From contig NZ_SMKK01000010.1 in assembly GCF_004348425.1 (NCBI RefSeq), positions 1-64,000 on the forward strand: a stretch of 64,000 nucleotides of DNA. The letters run 5' to 3'. Positions 25,234 through 32,704 of this stretch are shown in pieces; the stretch's first letter is position 1, and each line of letters starts with the position of its first letter. This stretch comes from Actinomadura sp. 7K507 (GTDB taxonomy: Bacteria > Actinomycetota > Actinomycetes > Streptosporangiales > Streptosporangiaceae). The translations under genes and the position numbers were made by a program. Below the pieces are notes generated by a model, which did no database searches, was not told the origin of the DNA, and worked only from the letters and a program-made list of their open reading frames with translations.

Positions 25234-25415
25234 CGCACCTCCCAGAACGGGACTGAAATGAATTCTTGTTATCCCGAATGTAGCAACCGCTTGGTCCCAT
25301 GGGAAGAGGGCGAGTAACTCCAGGTCAGCATGGAGCACCCGCGCCCCTCTCCGCCCCTCGGACCACGGCACCGATCGTGATAGAACGTTTTCCTGTCGAG
25401 GAGGGGAGCCAGCCG

Positions 25416-26291
25416 ATGCACGTCGGCATCGTCACGCCGGTGGTGGCGCAGCCGCCGCCCGGCCACGCCGCCTGGGAGCGGGACGCGGGGATCGAGGAGA
25501 TCGGCCGGATCGCCGAGACGGCCGACCGGCTCGGCTACCACCACGCGACCTGCAGCGAGCACGTCGCCGTCCCGGCCGAGGCGGCCGAGCAGCGCGGCGG
25601 CGTCTACTGGGACCCGCTCGCCACGTTCGGGTACATCGCCGCGCGGACGTCGCGCATCCGGCTCGCCACCCAGGTCCTCGTGCTCGGCTACCACCACCCG
25701 CTCGCCATCGCCAAGCGGTACGGGACGCTCGACCGCGTCAGCGGCGGCCGCCTCACGCTCGGCCTCGGCGTCGGCAGCCTGGAGGAGGAGTTCGACCTCC
25801 TCGGCGCCCCGTTCGCGGGCCGCGGCGCCCGCGCCGACGACGCCCTCGCCGCGCTCCGCGCGTCCCTGTCCCGGCGCGAGCCCGAGTACCACGGCCCGCA
25901 CTACGACTTCTCCGGCCTGGTCGTGGAGCCGCACGCCGTCCAGAGGCACGTGCCGCTGTGGATCGGCGGCCGGACGGCCCGCTCGCTGCGCCGCGCGCTG
26001 ACCGCCGACGGCTGGGTCCCGTTCGGCCTCCCCCTCGGCACGATCGGCGAGATGCTGGCCGCCGCCGACCTCCCGGCGGGCTTCGACGTGGTCCTGGGGC
26101 CGTCCCGTCCGCTGGACCCGATCGGCGACCCCGGCCGCGCCGGAACGGCGCTGATCCGCCTGCGCGAGGCGGGCGCCACCATCGCGGGCGTCCGGCTGGC
26201 GTCCTCGTCCCCCGGCCACTACTGCGAGCAGCTCGCCGCGCTGCGCGAGCTGGCCGGCCCCTGCGGGCTGACCTTCGAGGAGAAGCTGTGA
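25416..26291 (+). CDS. LLM-class (luciferase-like) F420/FMN-dependent oxidoreductase
   Basis: The product is 291 aa with a TIM-barrel luciferase-like fold: an SEHVAVP loop near residue 47, ATQVLVLGYHHPLAIAKRYGTLDRVSGGRL, and PLWIGGRTARSLRRAL. These features suit F420-dependent enzymes. The substrate is unknown; its place beside steroid genes suggests a ring-modification or side reaction. It overlaps the next gene (GTGA). Confidence 0.8.
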   Translation: MHVGIVTPVVAQPPPGHAAWERDAGIEEIGRIAETADRLGYHHATCSEHVAVPAEAAEQRGGVYWDPLATFGYIAARTSRIRLATQVLVLGYHHPLAIAKRYGTLDRVSGGRLTLGLGVGSLEEEFDLLGAPFAGRGARADDALAALRASLSRREPEYHGPHYDFSGLVVEPHAVQRHVPLWIGGRTARSLRRALTADGWVPFGLPLGTIGEMLAAADLPAGFDVVLGPSRPLDPIGDPGRAGTALIRLREAGATIAGVRLASSSPGHYCEQLAALRELAGPCGLTFEEKL

Positions 26292-26788
26292 CCCCTGAAG
26301 ATTCCCGGCTGGACGCCCTGGAGGCACGGCTTCGCGCCCTGGAGGACGAGAGGGACATCACCCGGCTGATCCTCTCCTACGGCCCCCTCGTGGACAGCGG
26401 ATGCGCCGGCGACGTCGCCGCCCTCTGGACCGAGGACGGCGTCTACGACGTGGACGAGATCCTGATGACCGGCCAGGCCGAGATCGAGGCCATGGTTCGC
26501 TCCGCCCCCCACCAGCGCTGGATCGCCGGCGGCTGCGCCCACGTCGTCGGCCCCCCGCACGTCACCGTCGACGGCGACGAGGCCACCGCGGTCGGCTACA
26601 CCCTCATGATCGTCAACACCCCGGACGGCTTCGCCCTGCGCCGCGCCACCGCCAACCACTGGCGCCTGCGCCGCACCCCCGCCGGCTGGCGGGCCGTGAA
26701 CCGCACGAACTGCGTCCTGGACGGCCGCGAGGAGTCCCCCGACCTCCTCGCCTCCCACTTCCCCACCGCCACCCGCCACCGCCCCTGA
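26288..26788 (+). CDS. SnoaL-like (NTF2-fold) protein
   Basis: The product is 166 aa. ERDITRLILSYGPLVDSG at the N-terminus and LWTEDGVYDVDE follow the SnoaL_4 pattern; HVVGPPHVTVDGDEATAVGY is the central strand pair. Relatives are isomerases, dehydratases or accessory proteins for polycyclic substrates. It is translationally coupled to the LLM oxidoreductase, so the pair probably acts on the same substrate. Confidence 0.8.
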   Translation: MTPEDSRLDALEARLRALEDERDITRLILSYGPLVDSGCAGDVAALWTEDGVYDVDEILMTGQAEIEAMVRSAPHQRWIAGGCAHVVGPPHVTVDGDEATAVGYTLMIVNTPDGFALRRATANHWRLRRTPAGWRAVNRTNCVLDGREESPDLLASHFPTATRHRP

Positions 26789-26903
26789 CCACCGGCCATG
26801 GCGGCGCCGGACTCGGAGCCCGGCCGTATTTGCCAACGGAAGAGCAACAACTTAAAGTCACCGATAAGATACTTACTGTGGCCTGACTCTCAGGTTGGCG
26901 TGG

Positions 26904-26924
26904 TATTATCGAACGCGTGTTCGA
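26904..26924 (+). promoter_or_regulatory. Extended -10 promoter overlapped by a perfect actinobacterial LexA (SOS) box
   Basis: TGGTATTAT at 26901-26909 is an extended -10 element. Directly overlapping its end, TCGAACGCGTGTTCGA (26909-26924) fits the actinobacterial SOS box TCGAAC-N4-GTTCGA at every fixed position. It lies 23 bases before the start of the Panacea/PemK pair. Position over the core promoter is what LexA repression requires. The flanking 26789-26900 segment is AT-richer than its surroundings and holds no gene. Confidence 0.75.
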
Positions 26925-26946
26925 TCTTCCAGGGGAGGGGCTGAAC

Positions 26947-27618
26947 GTGAGCCACAGGCCTACACTGGTCGTTGTGACGGCTCCTGCGCCACTTCGCGGC
27001 CCGGCTGCGGCCATCGCCTACCTTCTGGCGTCCGCCCGGACCAACGGCATGCGCGTGAACCGCACGAAGCTCACCAAACTGCTCTACTTGGCGGACCTGC
27101 GCGCCGTCGACCGAGGACTCCCGCCCGGTTCCGGCGTGGACTGGAGGTGGCGGCACTACGGGCCGCACAGCCTCCGGCTCAAGGAGGTCGAACGCGACCT
27201 GCGGGAGGCGGGCCACGTTCAGGTAGAAGAGACCGTTGACCCTTTTACCGGCTACTGCGAGTACGCCATCCATCTGATGGACGCTCCCCAGACCGTCATC
27301 GACACCGAGTTCACCCAGATCGTGGACGGTGTCCTTGCGGAATTCGGGGACTTGTCCGCGAGTCAGCTCCGCGACCTCACGTACCAGACGGCTCCAATGC
27401 AAGAAGCCGTCAAGCGAGGAAAGCGGGAGGTGCGGCTCGACCTCTCCGGAGGGGCGCCCTACCCGGACCTGGGCCCCGGAATGGCGCGCTTGCGCGACTG
27501 GGCGTCCCGCAACCCTCTTCCCGAGGACGAGCCTGGCGGGGTCGACGATCTCGTGGAGGAGATGGAAGACCTTACCGAGCATCGCGCCGCCGCGACCCGA
27601 TGGCTCTTGGAGGAGTAG
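26947..27618 (+). CDS. Panacea-domain (SocA-like, DUF4065) antitoxin
   Basis: The product is 223 aa. The Panacea signature is AIAYLLASARTNGMRVNRTK followed by LTKLLYLADLRAVDRG, then WRWRHYGPHS. Panacea proteins neutralise many unrelated toxins through a shared domain; the C-terminal half here (about residues 110-223), rich in acid residues, is probably partner-specific. GTG 26947 follows AGGGGAGGGG and lies just downstream of the SOS box; an earlier in-frame start would fall inside that box. TAGTG overlap couples it to the toxin gene. Confidence 0.75.
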   Translation: MSHRPTLVVVTAPAPLRGPAAAIAYLLASARTNGMRVNRTKLTKLLYLADLRAVDRGLPPGSGVDWRWRHYGPHSLRLKEVERDLREAGHVQVEETVDPFTGYCEYAIHLMDAPQTVIDTEFTQIVDGVLAEFGDLSASQLRDLTYQTAPMQEAVKRGKREVRLDLSGGAPYPDLGPGMARLRDWASRNPLPEDEPGGVDDLVEEMEDLTEHRAAATRWLLEE

Positions 27619-27992
27619 TGGCGGGTCCCTATGTGGCCGGCGGCATCTATCTCGTCCCGGACAAGTCACTGCGCCTCATTCCCGAAGAGAGCAGGGACGT
27701 CCACGACGAACGCCGCCCTGTGGTCGTGGTGACCGGCGGCGAGTCGAACGGTGACCCCGAGTGGCCCTTCATCCTCGCCTGCCCGATCTCCGGCTCAACG
27801 AAGCGGCGCACTCGCTTTGACGTTCAGCTCTCAAGAGGGCAGGGCGGGGCCACCAAGAAATGCTGGATTCGCATTCCCGCCGTCCAGCCCCTCATGAAAT
27901 CGGCCCTGGAAGACCGTACCGGGGTCCTGGACGAGGAAATCCTGACTCAGGTCCAAGGGCGGCTCGCTCAGTACCTCGGGCTCCTCGGCTGA
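27618..27992 (+). CDS. PemK/MazF-like toxin partner of the Panacea antitoxin
   Basis: The product is 124 aa. It has the SH3-like barrel pattern of PemK/MazF: GIYLVPDK at the start, ERRPVVVVTGGESNGD, then FILACPISGS, and a basic loop (TKKCWIRI) before a final helix. Family members cut mRNA. GTG 27618 overlaps the antitoxin stop and follows GGAGGAG. Endoribonuclease activity is inferred; the fold is moderately sure. Confidence 0.65.
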   Translation: MAGPYVAGGIYLVPDKSLRLIPEESRDVHDERRPVVVVTGGESNGDPEWPFILACPISGSTKRRTRFDVQLSRGQGGATKKCWIRIPAVQPLMKSALEDRTGVLDEEILTQVQGRLAQYLGLLG

Positions 27993-28017
27993 ACGGCGTT
28001 CCCTGTCGGACGGGGTG

Positions 28018-29052
28018 TCAGCGGAAGCGGTCGGTGTTGAGGAGGTCGCCGGTGCCGAGGCCGACGCTCCAGATCGACTGGGTTCCGCCCATCTGCTCCA
28101 GGTCGAAGACCTGGTTGTTGGCGCCCGGACGCGGTATAGCGGTCCAGGTGGCGCCGTCGTAGTGCAGGTACCGGCCGCCGCGGTTCTCCTGCAGCCAGAC
28201 GCCGCCCCGGCCGTCGGACGCGATGTCGCCCAGGAACCCGATGTCGTCGGCGAACGTGCCCATGCCCCCATGGTCAGGAGGCACGGTCTTGGTGACGCTC
28301 TCGCCGTCCCAGTGGACGAGTTCAGGCGGCGGGAACAGCGGGCCTCTCGGCAGCGTCCAGAACCAGACGTCGTCCGCCGACACCGCGACGATCTGCAGGA
28401 TCCAGCTGGCCGACTCGTACGGCCACGCCATCTGCTGCCACGTCTCGCCGTCGTAGTGCCACAGGCCCGCCGCGCCGCCCGCCCACACGTCCCGCGGGGT
28501 ACGCGCGGCGATCGCGTTGAACGGGAAGCCGAACGGCACGGTCAGCCCCTGGTCGGCCCACTCGCCGTCCTCGTACCTGAACACTCCGCCGCCAACGGGG
28601 TCGTAGTTGCCGACCGACCAGGCCGAACCGCTGGAGTCGATGGACACCGCCATGGGCGTGTCCGCGGGGTGGGGGACGGCCGTCCACGCGCGCCCGTTCC
28701 AGTGCAGCGATTTGGCGGTGGTGTCGCCCTGGCCGACCGCCCAGACGTCGGCGGGGTGGCGCGCGTCGACGTCCACCAGCTCGATCGCCGTGCCTTCGGG
28801 GACTGCCTGGGGCCGCCAGGCGCCGCCCCTCCAGCGCAGCATGAGGGGTTCGGAGTAGCCCGCCTGGGTGCCGACCGCCCAGGCGTTCCCCCGGTTCGGT
28901 GCGGTGACGCCGTACAGCCTCGGGCTCTGCAACCCGGTGACCTCGATGGATCTCCATTCACCGGGTGGCGCGTCGGCGAGCGCGGGGGCGGGGCTCACCA
29001 GCAGGGCGGCGGCCGCGACCGGTACGGCGGCACGAGCTCGCAGGAGTTTCAC
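28018..29052 (-). CDS. Secreted beta-propeller-like protein of unknown function
   Basis: The product is 344 aa. A signal peptide is clear: Lys/Arg N-terminus, hydrophobic AVPVAAAALLVSPAPALA, cleavage near residue 27. The mature part repeats a DVWAVG/AWAVG motif with W.G..W spacing at about 45-50 residue intervals (residues 57, 102, 150, 190, 240, 290), as in photosynthesis-system-II-like or tachylectin-like propellers. It has no catalytic signature. It is monocistronic. Confidence 0.7.
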   Translation of the reverse strand: MKLLRARAAVPVAAAALLVSPAPALADAPPGEWRSIEVTGLQSPRLYGVTAPNRGNAWAVGTQAGYSEPLMLRWRGGAWRPQAVPEGTAIELVDVDARHPADVWAVGQGDTTAKSLHWNGRAWTAVPHPADTPMAVSIDSSGSAWSVGNYDPVGGGVFRYEDGEWADQGLTVPFGFPFNAIAARTPRDVWAGGAAGLWHYDGETWQQMAWPYESASWILQIVAVSADDVWFWTLPRGPLFPPPELVHWDGESVTKTVPPDHGGMGTFADDIGFLGDIASDGRGGVWLQENRGGRYLHYDGATWTAIPRPGANNQVFDLEQMGGTQSIWSVGLGTGDLLNTDRFR

Positions 29053-29149
29053 GGGGGGCTCTTCTCACGAGGCGACCTGACGTTCTGCGCCAGTGTTTAG
29101 TGGCGAGGTAGCCGTGTAAAGACGCCCGTTCCCGGGTGGCCGGATGCGG

Positions 29150-29947
29150 CTAGATCATGATGCCCATGTTGCTGAGGATCCTGGACGCCAAGGCCCGGTC
29201 GCCGGTGATGTCGACGGTGACGGCGTCGGGGGTGCAGCGGCCGGTGGTCAGGCGGACGTAGGTCTCCCAGTCCATGGCCAGTTCGGTGGTCGAGGTGGCG
29301 GGGTCGGTCCAGCGGCCGCGGCCGTCCTCGTCGACGTGGACGCCCACGTAGAGGTCGAGCGGGTCGGAGGTCCTGAACGCCACGGTCTGACCGGGCTCGG
29401 CCTTCGCGCGGCGGGCGACGATGATGGGCAGGCCCTTGCTCAGCAGCTCCCAGAAGCATTGCGCGGCCGGTGCGTCCAGGTTGCCGGGACGGCCGACCGC
29501 TCGGCGGATGTCCTGCTCGTGCGTCCAGCAGTCCATCGCGCGGAACTTCACGAGGTGGGCGTAGGTGCCCTCGTTGCCGTCCGGCAGCGTGACGGCGAGG
29601 TCGGGGTCGATGCCGGGCAGCTGGGCCAGGCGGCGTTCGAGGACGTCCGCCAGTTCCGCCGCCACGGCCGGCCCCGGCACGGGGCGGCGCGCGTGCACCG
29701 CCTTCTCCATCGCCCGGCCGAAGTCATTGCGGATGTGGTCGAAGTCGGGCACATCGATGTCGGGCGCGGGGTCACCGAGCAACTCGAGTTCGACTCCGAC
29801 GAGGTGCGAGAGCTGGTCCTTGACCGTCCAGCCGGGGCATTCGGTCGGACGCTCCCAGTCGGCGTCGTCGAACTCCCCGGCGAGGGCGAGGGTCGACCGG
29901 ACGGTCTGCTCGTAGGCGGCGGTGGTGGCGCGCATCGGCTCGTTCAT
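29150..29947 (-). CDS. Maleylpyruvate isomerase family mycothiol-dependent protein
   Basis: The product is 265 aa with a DinB-like N-terminal four-helix domain. Metal-ligand candidates are in DQLSHLVGVE and CWTHEQDIRRAVG; TECPGWTVKDQLSH is the usual family motif. The C-terminal domain is the small SCP2-like region. Actinomycete members use mycothiol. ATG 29947 has AAGGGG upstream; an ATG 15 bases earlier is possible. Substrate unknown. Confidence 0.85.
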   Translation of the reverse strand: MNEPMRATTAAYEQTVRSTLALAGEFDDADWERPTECPGWTVKDQLSHLVGVELELLGDPAPDIDVPDFDHIRNDFGRAMEKAVHARRPVPGPAVAAELADVLERRLAQLPGIDPDLAVTLPDGNEGTYAHLVKFRAMDCWTHEQDIRRAVGRPGNLDAPAAQCFWELLSKGLPIIVARRAKAEPGQTVAFRTSDPLDLYVGVHVDEDGRGRWTDPATSTTELAMDWETYVRLTTGRCTPDAVTVDITGDRALASRILSNMGIMI

Positions 29948-30044
29948 TTCGGCCCCTTCCATCGGGCCTCAGAGCTTAGGCGCACCCCCGCGCGGGCCTC
30001 CCCGCGGGGCCTATTGACACAGCGCCAGCAGTGCTGGCGGGACG

Positions 30045-30230
30045 TCAGGGATGTTCGGCGCGGACGTGCTGGACGAGCGAGGAGAGTTCGAGGTGGGGCT
30101 GGTGGCAGCGGTCGCAGGCCCAGATGCCGCTGGGCACCGTGAAGCCGTGGACGGCGGCGTCGTCGCGCGCGCACAGCAGGTAGTAGGTCAGGACGAGGCG
30201 CCGCCACGTCCGCCGGACCGCCGATGACAT
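30045..30230 (-). CDS. Small C2H2-like zinc-finger protein
   Basis: A 61-aa protein with a basic first half (RRTWRRLVLTYYLLCARDDA) and a putative zinc site CDRCHQPHLELSSLVQHVRAEH, in which two cysteines and two spaced histidines form a C2H2-type finger. ATG 30230 follows GAGGGG. Function unknown; a DNA-binding or adaptor role is possible. Its start codon lies within one arm of an 11-bp inverted repeat. Confidence 0.6.
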   Translation of the reverse strand: MSSAVRRTWRRLVLTYYLLCARDDAAVHGFTVPSGIWACDRCHQPHLELSSLVQHVRAEHP

Positions 30231-30292
30231 TCCCGCTACCCCTCGGAGCCGTTCGTCAAGGATCGGTCCAGGATAGGGCAACGGGAATGTCA
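30225..30292. promoter_or_regulatory. Widely spaced 11-bp inverted repeat at the zinc-finger gene start
   Basis: TGACATTCCCG at 30225-30235 and its exact inverse at 30282-30292 are about 57 bases apart centre to centre. One arm covers the start codon of the zinc-finger gene and the other lies in the leader between it and the transporter gene. Could be paired operators allowing DNA looping, or a long-range RNA stem controlling translation. Confidence 0.4.
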
Positions 30293-30309
30293 AGCCGACA
30301 CGCCGAAGA

Positions 30310-31131
30310 TCACTGTCCGCTCTTCACGCCGGGCTGGCCCTGCGCGTACTCGATCGGCCGGGTCGCCTTGCGGCCCGGGACGTTGGCGGCGGCGCGGTAC
30401 TTGCCGAGGGGCAGGATCGTCCGTCCGAAGCTGCCCTCGAACATCATCGCGGCGGCCGTGTACAGGGCCAGCACCGCGGACGCGACGAACAGCCAGCCGC
30501 CGATGTTCAGCGACCAGGTGGACGGCGCGAACCATCCCGCCGCGGTGAAGCCGGCGCCCACCGCGAGCGTCGCCAGCACCCCCGTGAGGGCCAGGTTCTC
30601 GCCGAGCGCGGTGATCGCGCCCAGTGCGGTGATCACCGCGAGGGCGACCCACCAGAACGCGAAGCCCGGATTGGCGACCCCGGCCAGCGGGATCAGCTCC
30701 AGCGGGAACACGCCGATGCTGATCAGCATGAACAGCAGGCCGAACGCCAGCCAGAACGAGCCCCACATGCCGTGCATCGCGGTCGCGAGGCCGTCCCGCG
30801 CGCGGTAGGACCAGATCGCGGCCACGAACTGCGCGACCCCGCCGAACATCAGCGCGAACGGCCACAGGATCAGCGGTGTCTCCGGGGAGCCGTACCACTC
30901 GGCCTGCCAGGCGCCGACCATCATGGTCGCGCCGGCGAACCCGAAGAGCCCCAGGATGGACGGCGCCGCGATCGGGTTCAGGACGACGCGCGTCCTGTCC
31001 TCCCACAGGGCGTGCTCGCCGGGTTCGCGGCCGTCCCTTCCGGGCGCCGCGGTGGCGACTCCTTCGCCGGATGCCGTGCCCGTTCGCTCGACGGGCTCTG
31101 GCGGAGCGGCACGCCCTCTACGCCTTGCCAT
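30310..31131 (-). CDS. GPR1/FUN34/YaaH-family acetate uptake transporter-like protein
   Basis: The product is 273 aa with six predicted membrane helices from about residue 55 onward. VVLNPIAAPSILGLFGFAGATMMVGAW matches the family NP.P.GL.GF signature and LILWPFALMFGGVAQFVAAIWSY the second helix. Relatives carry acetate or succinate with protons. It has an unusually long charged N-terminus (about 50 residues). No linked acetate gene is visible. Confidence 0.8.
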   Translation of the reverse strand: MARRRGRAAPPEPVERTGTASGEGVATAAPGRDGREPGEHALWEDRTRVVLNPIAAPSILGLFGFAGATMMVGAWQAEWYGSPETPLILWPFALMFGGVAQFVAAIWSYRARDGLATAMHGMWGSFWLAFGLLFMLISIGVFPLELIPLAGVANPGFAFWWVALAVITALGAITALGENLALTGVLATLAVGAGFTAAGWFAPSTWSLNIGGWLFVASAVLALYTAAAMMFEGSFGRTILPLGKYRAAANVPGRKATRPIEYAQGQPGVKSGQ

Positions 31132-31300
31132 GAGATCCCCCTTTGGAATCGGAGAGAGCCGTATAGGCCCCCTAACCCGCCGTTTCTACGGCCAAACGGC
31201 TGCGGAGACCCCCGCCTCGCACACCGCATCCGTCCTTTGTGCACGGATCGCCAGGGCATGGCCCTTCACTTTCGGGTGCTTGGTGGTTTCATGAAGGTCC

Positions 31301-31897
31301 ATGAGGCCCCAACCGATCTTCGTCGAGCCCGGTGCGCCGCCTCCCGCGGACGGCAGCCCGTTCGTGGTCCTGGCGAGCGGACGGCAGCGGGTGGCCGCCC
31401 GCCTGATCGATCTCGTGACCCTGGTGCTGGCGGTGACGGCTCCGCAACTCCTGCTGACGGGTGCGGTCGTCGGTGCGGACAGCCTGTCCTCGTTCGATCT
31501 GGTGGGCGTCGCCACGGTGACGATCATGCTGACCATGGTGTGGCTATGGATGTTCCTGCGGATCGTCCGGCTGGTGATGTGGGGCTGCACGGTCGGCCAG
31601 CGCATCGCCGGGATCCGCGTGGTCGGGCTGGACCACCTCCGGTATCCGGGCTGGAAGCAGGCGTTCAAACGCTGGATGCCCACCTGGGGCGGGCGCGGCA
31701 CCCCCGCGATGACTCCGTGGGGAGACGTCGCCGCCTACCAGAAGGACCGGCGGACTCGCGGTTGCCTGCACGACCGGGCCGCCGGGACCGTGGTGATCCA
31801 GGCCGCGAAGGACGAGCCGGTGCGCCGCGCCGCGCTCGCGCTGATGCTTCCGGTCGCCGTCCTGGCGCTCGTGCTCGGGTTCCTCGCAGCCGGCTGA
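31301..31897 (+). CDS. RDD-family membrane protein
   Basis: The product is 198 aa. RDD hallmarks are RVAARLIDLVTLVLA in the first helix, GCTVGQRIAGIRVV after the second, and CLHDRAAGTVVI before the C-terminal helix. Three membrane segments are apparent. Family members are linked to ion homeostasis or protein assembly but have no single function. ATG 31301 has a close AAGG; the gene stands alone. Confidence 0.85.
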   Translation: MRPQPIFVEPGAPPPADGSPFVVLASGRQRVAARLIDLVTLVLAVTAPQLLLTGAVVGADSLSSFDLVGVATVTIMLTMVWLWMFLRIVRLVMWGCTVGQRIAGIRVVGLDHLRYPGWKQAFKRWMPTWGGRGTPAMTPWGDVAAYQKDRRTRGCLHDRAAGTVVIQAAKDEPVRRAALALMLPVAVLALVLGFLAAG

Positions 31898-31902
31898 CGG
31901 TC

Positions 31903-32316
31903 TCAGGCCCGGGGGCGGCAGTGGATCTGCAGGCCGGGCGTCGTGCTCCAGCCGATCAGGGTGAACAGCCTGTCGATGTGGGACGACACCGAGTGCAGGA
32001 CGAGCATCCGGTCGCGGACGTGCAGGTCCCGGGCGGCGAGGGTGAAGGTGCGCAGGCCGGCGACGTCAACGAAGTCCACGGCGGCCAGGTCGACGTGGAC
32101 GTCGCCGGGCACGCGGTCCTGGGCGGCGCCGAGGGCGCGCTTCACCTCGCGGGCGTTGGAGACGTCGATCTCGCCGGTCATCCGCAGCCACGGCGAGGAC
32201 GACGCGGCGGTGACGCGCAGGAGCGCGGTGTCGTGCTCGACGAGGTCGTAGCGCGGGTCCGCCCGCCGCCCTGACTCGAGGCCGTCCTCACCGCCGGTGA
32301 TGCGCCAGACCGTCAT
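31903..32316 (-). CDS. STAS-domain anti-anti-sigma factor-like protein
   Basis: The product is 137 aa. A STAS fold is visible: LRMTGEIDVSNAREVKRAL, HVDLAAVDFVDVAGLRTF, then LHSVSSHIDRLFTLIGW. The segment FVDVAGL has Val-Ala where a phosphorylatable serine normally sits (D-S-x-G), so control by phosphorylation is doubtful. ATG 32316 follows GAGGAG; the longer upstream frame is poor. Partner ATPases are not adjacent. Confidence 0.8.
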   Translation of the reverse strand: MTVWRITGGEDGLESGRRADPRYDLVEHDTALLRVTAASSSPWLRMTGEIDVSNAREVKRALGAAQDRVPGDVHVDLAAVDFVDVAGLRTFTLAARDLHVRDRMLVLHSVSSHIDRLFTLIGWSTTPGLQIHCRPRA

Positions 32317-32437
32317 CCGCTCCTCGCCTTGGGCCTGGGGCGCCGCTACCGGAGGCGGGCCCGTATATGCCAGGCTCTCATCTGTCGGCACCTTCTGAAC
32401 CCCATCGGGCGGGAAATCCATCATCGGGAGCCATTTC

Positions 32438-32683
32438 ATGGACGAGAAGGCGATCCTGCAACATATCAACGAGTTCATCGAAGAAGAGCACACGCTGCGC
32501 AGGGCCCATGAGCGCGCGGAGACGAGCGACGCCGACGCGCAGCAGCGCCTGCGGCAGCTGGAGGTCGCGCTCGATCAGTGCTGGGACCTGCTCCGCCAGC
32601 GCCGGGCCCGCATCGCGGCGGGACAGAACCCGGACGAGGCCGAACTCCGTCCGCCCGCCGAGGTAGAGAACTACCGGCAGTAG
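32438..32683 (+). CDS. DUF2630-family small protein
   Basis: An 81-aa acidic, fully helical protein: ILQHINEFIEEEHTLR followed by RRARIAAGQNPDEAELRP, which is the DUF2630 pattern. It is predicted to form a short coiled coil. Widespread in actinomycetes with no known function. GGGAG precedes ATG 32438. Confidence 0.8.
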   Translation: MDEKAILQHINEFIEEEHTLRRAHERAETSDADAQQRLRQLEVALDQCWDLLRQRRARIAAGQNPDEAELRPPAEVENYRQ

Positions 32684-32704
32684 CCCCTCACGGGGCCGGT
32701 CGTG

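Noticed and set aside
25381-25400. KstR-like half-site TAGAACGTTTTC upstream of the LLM gene
   Set aside because: Only the left half fits the TAGAAC-NN-GTTCTA consensus; the right half fails, so it is not called.
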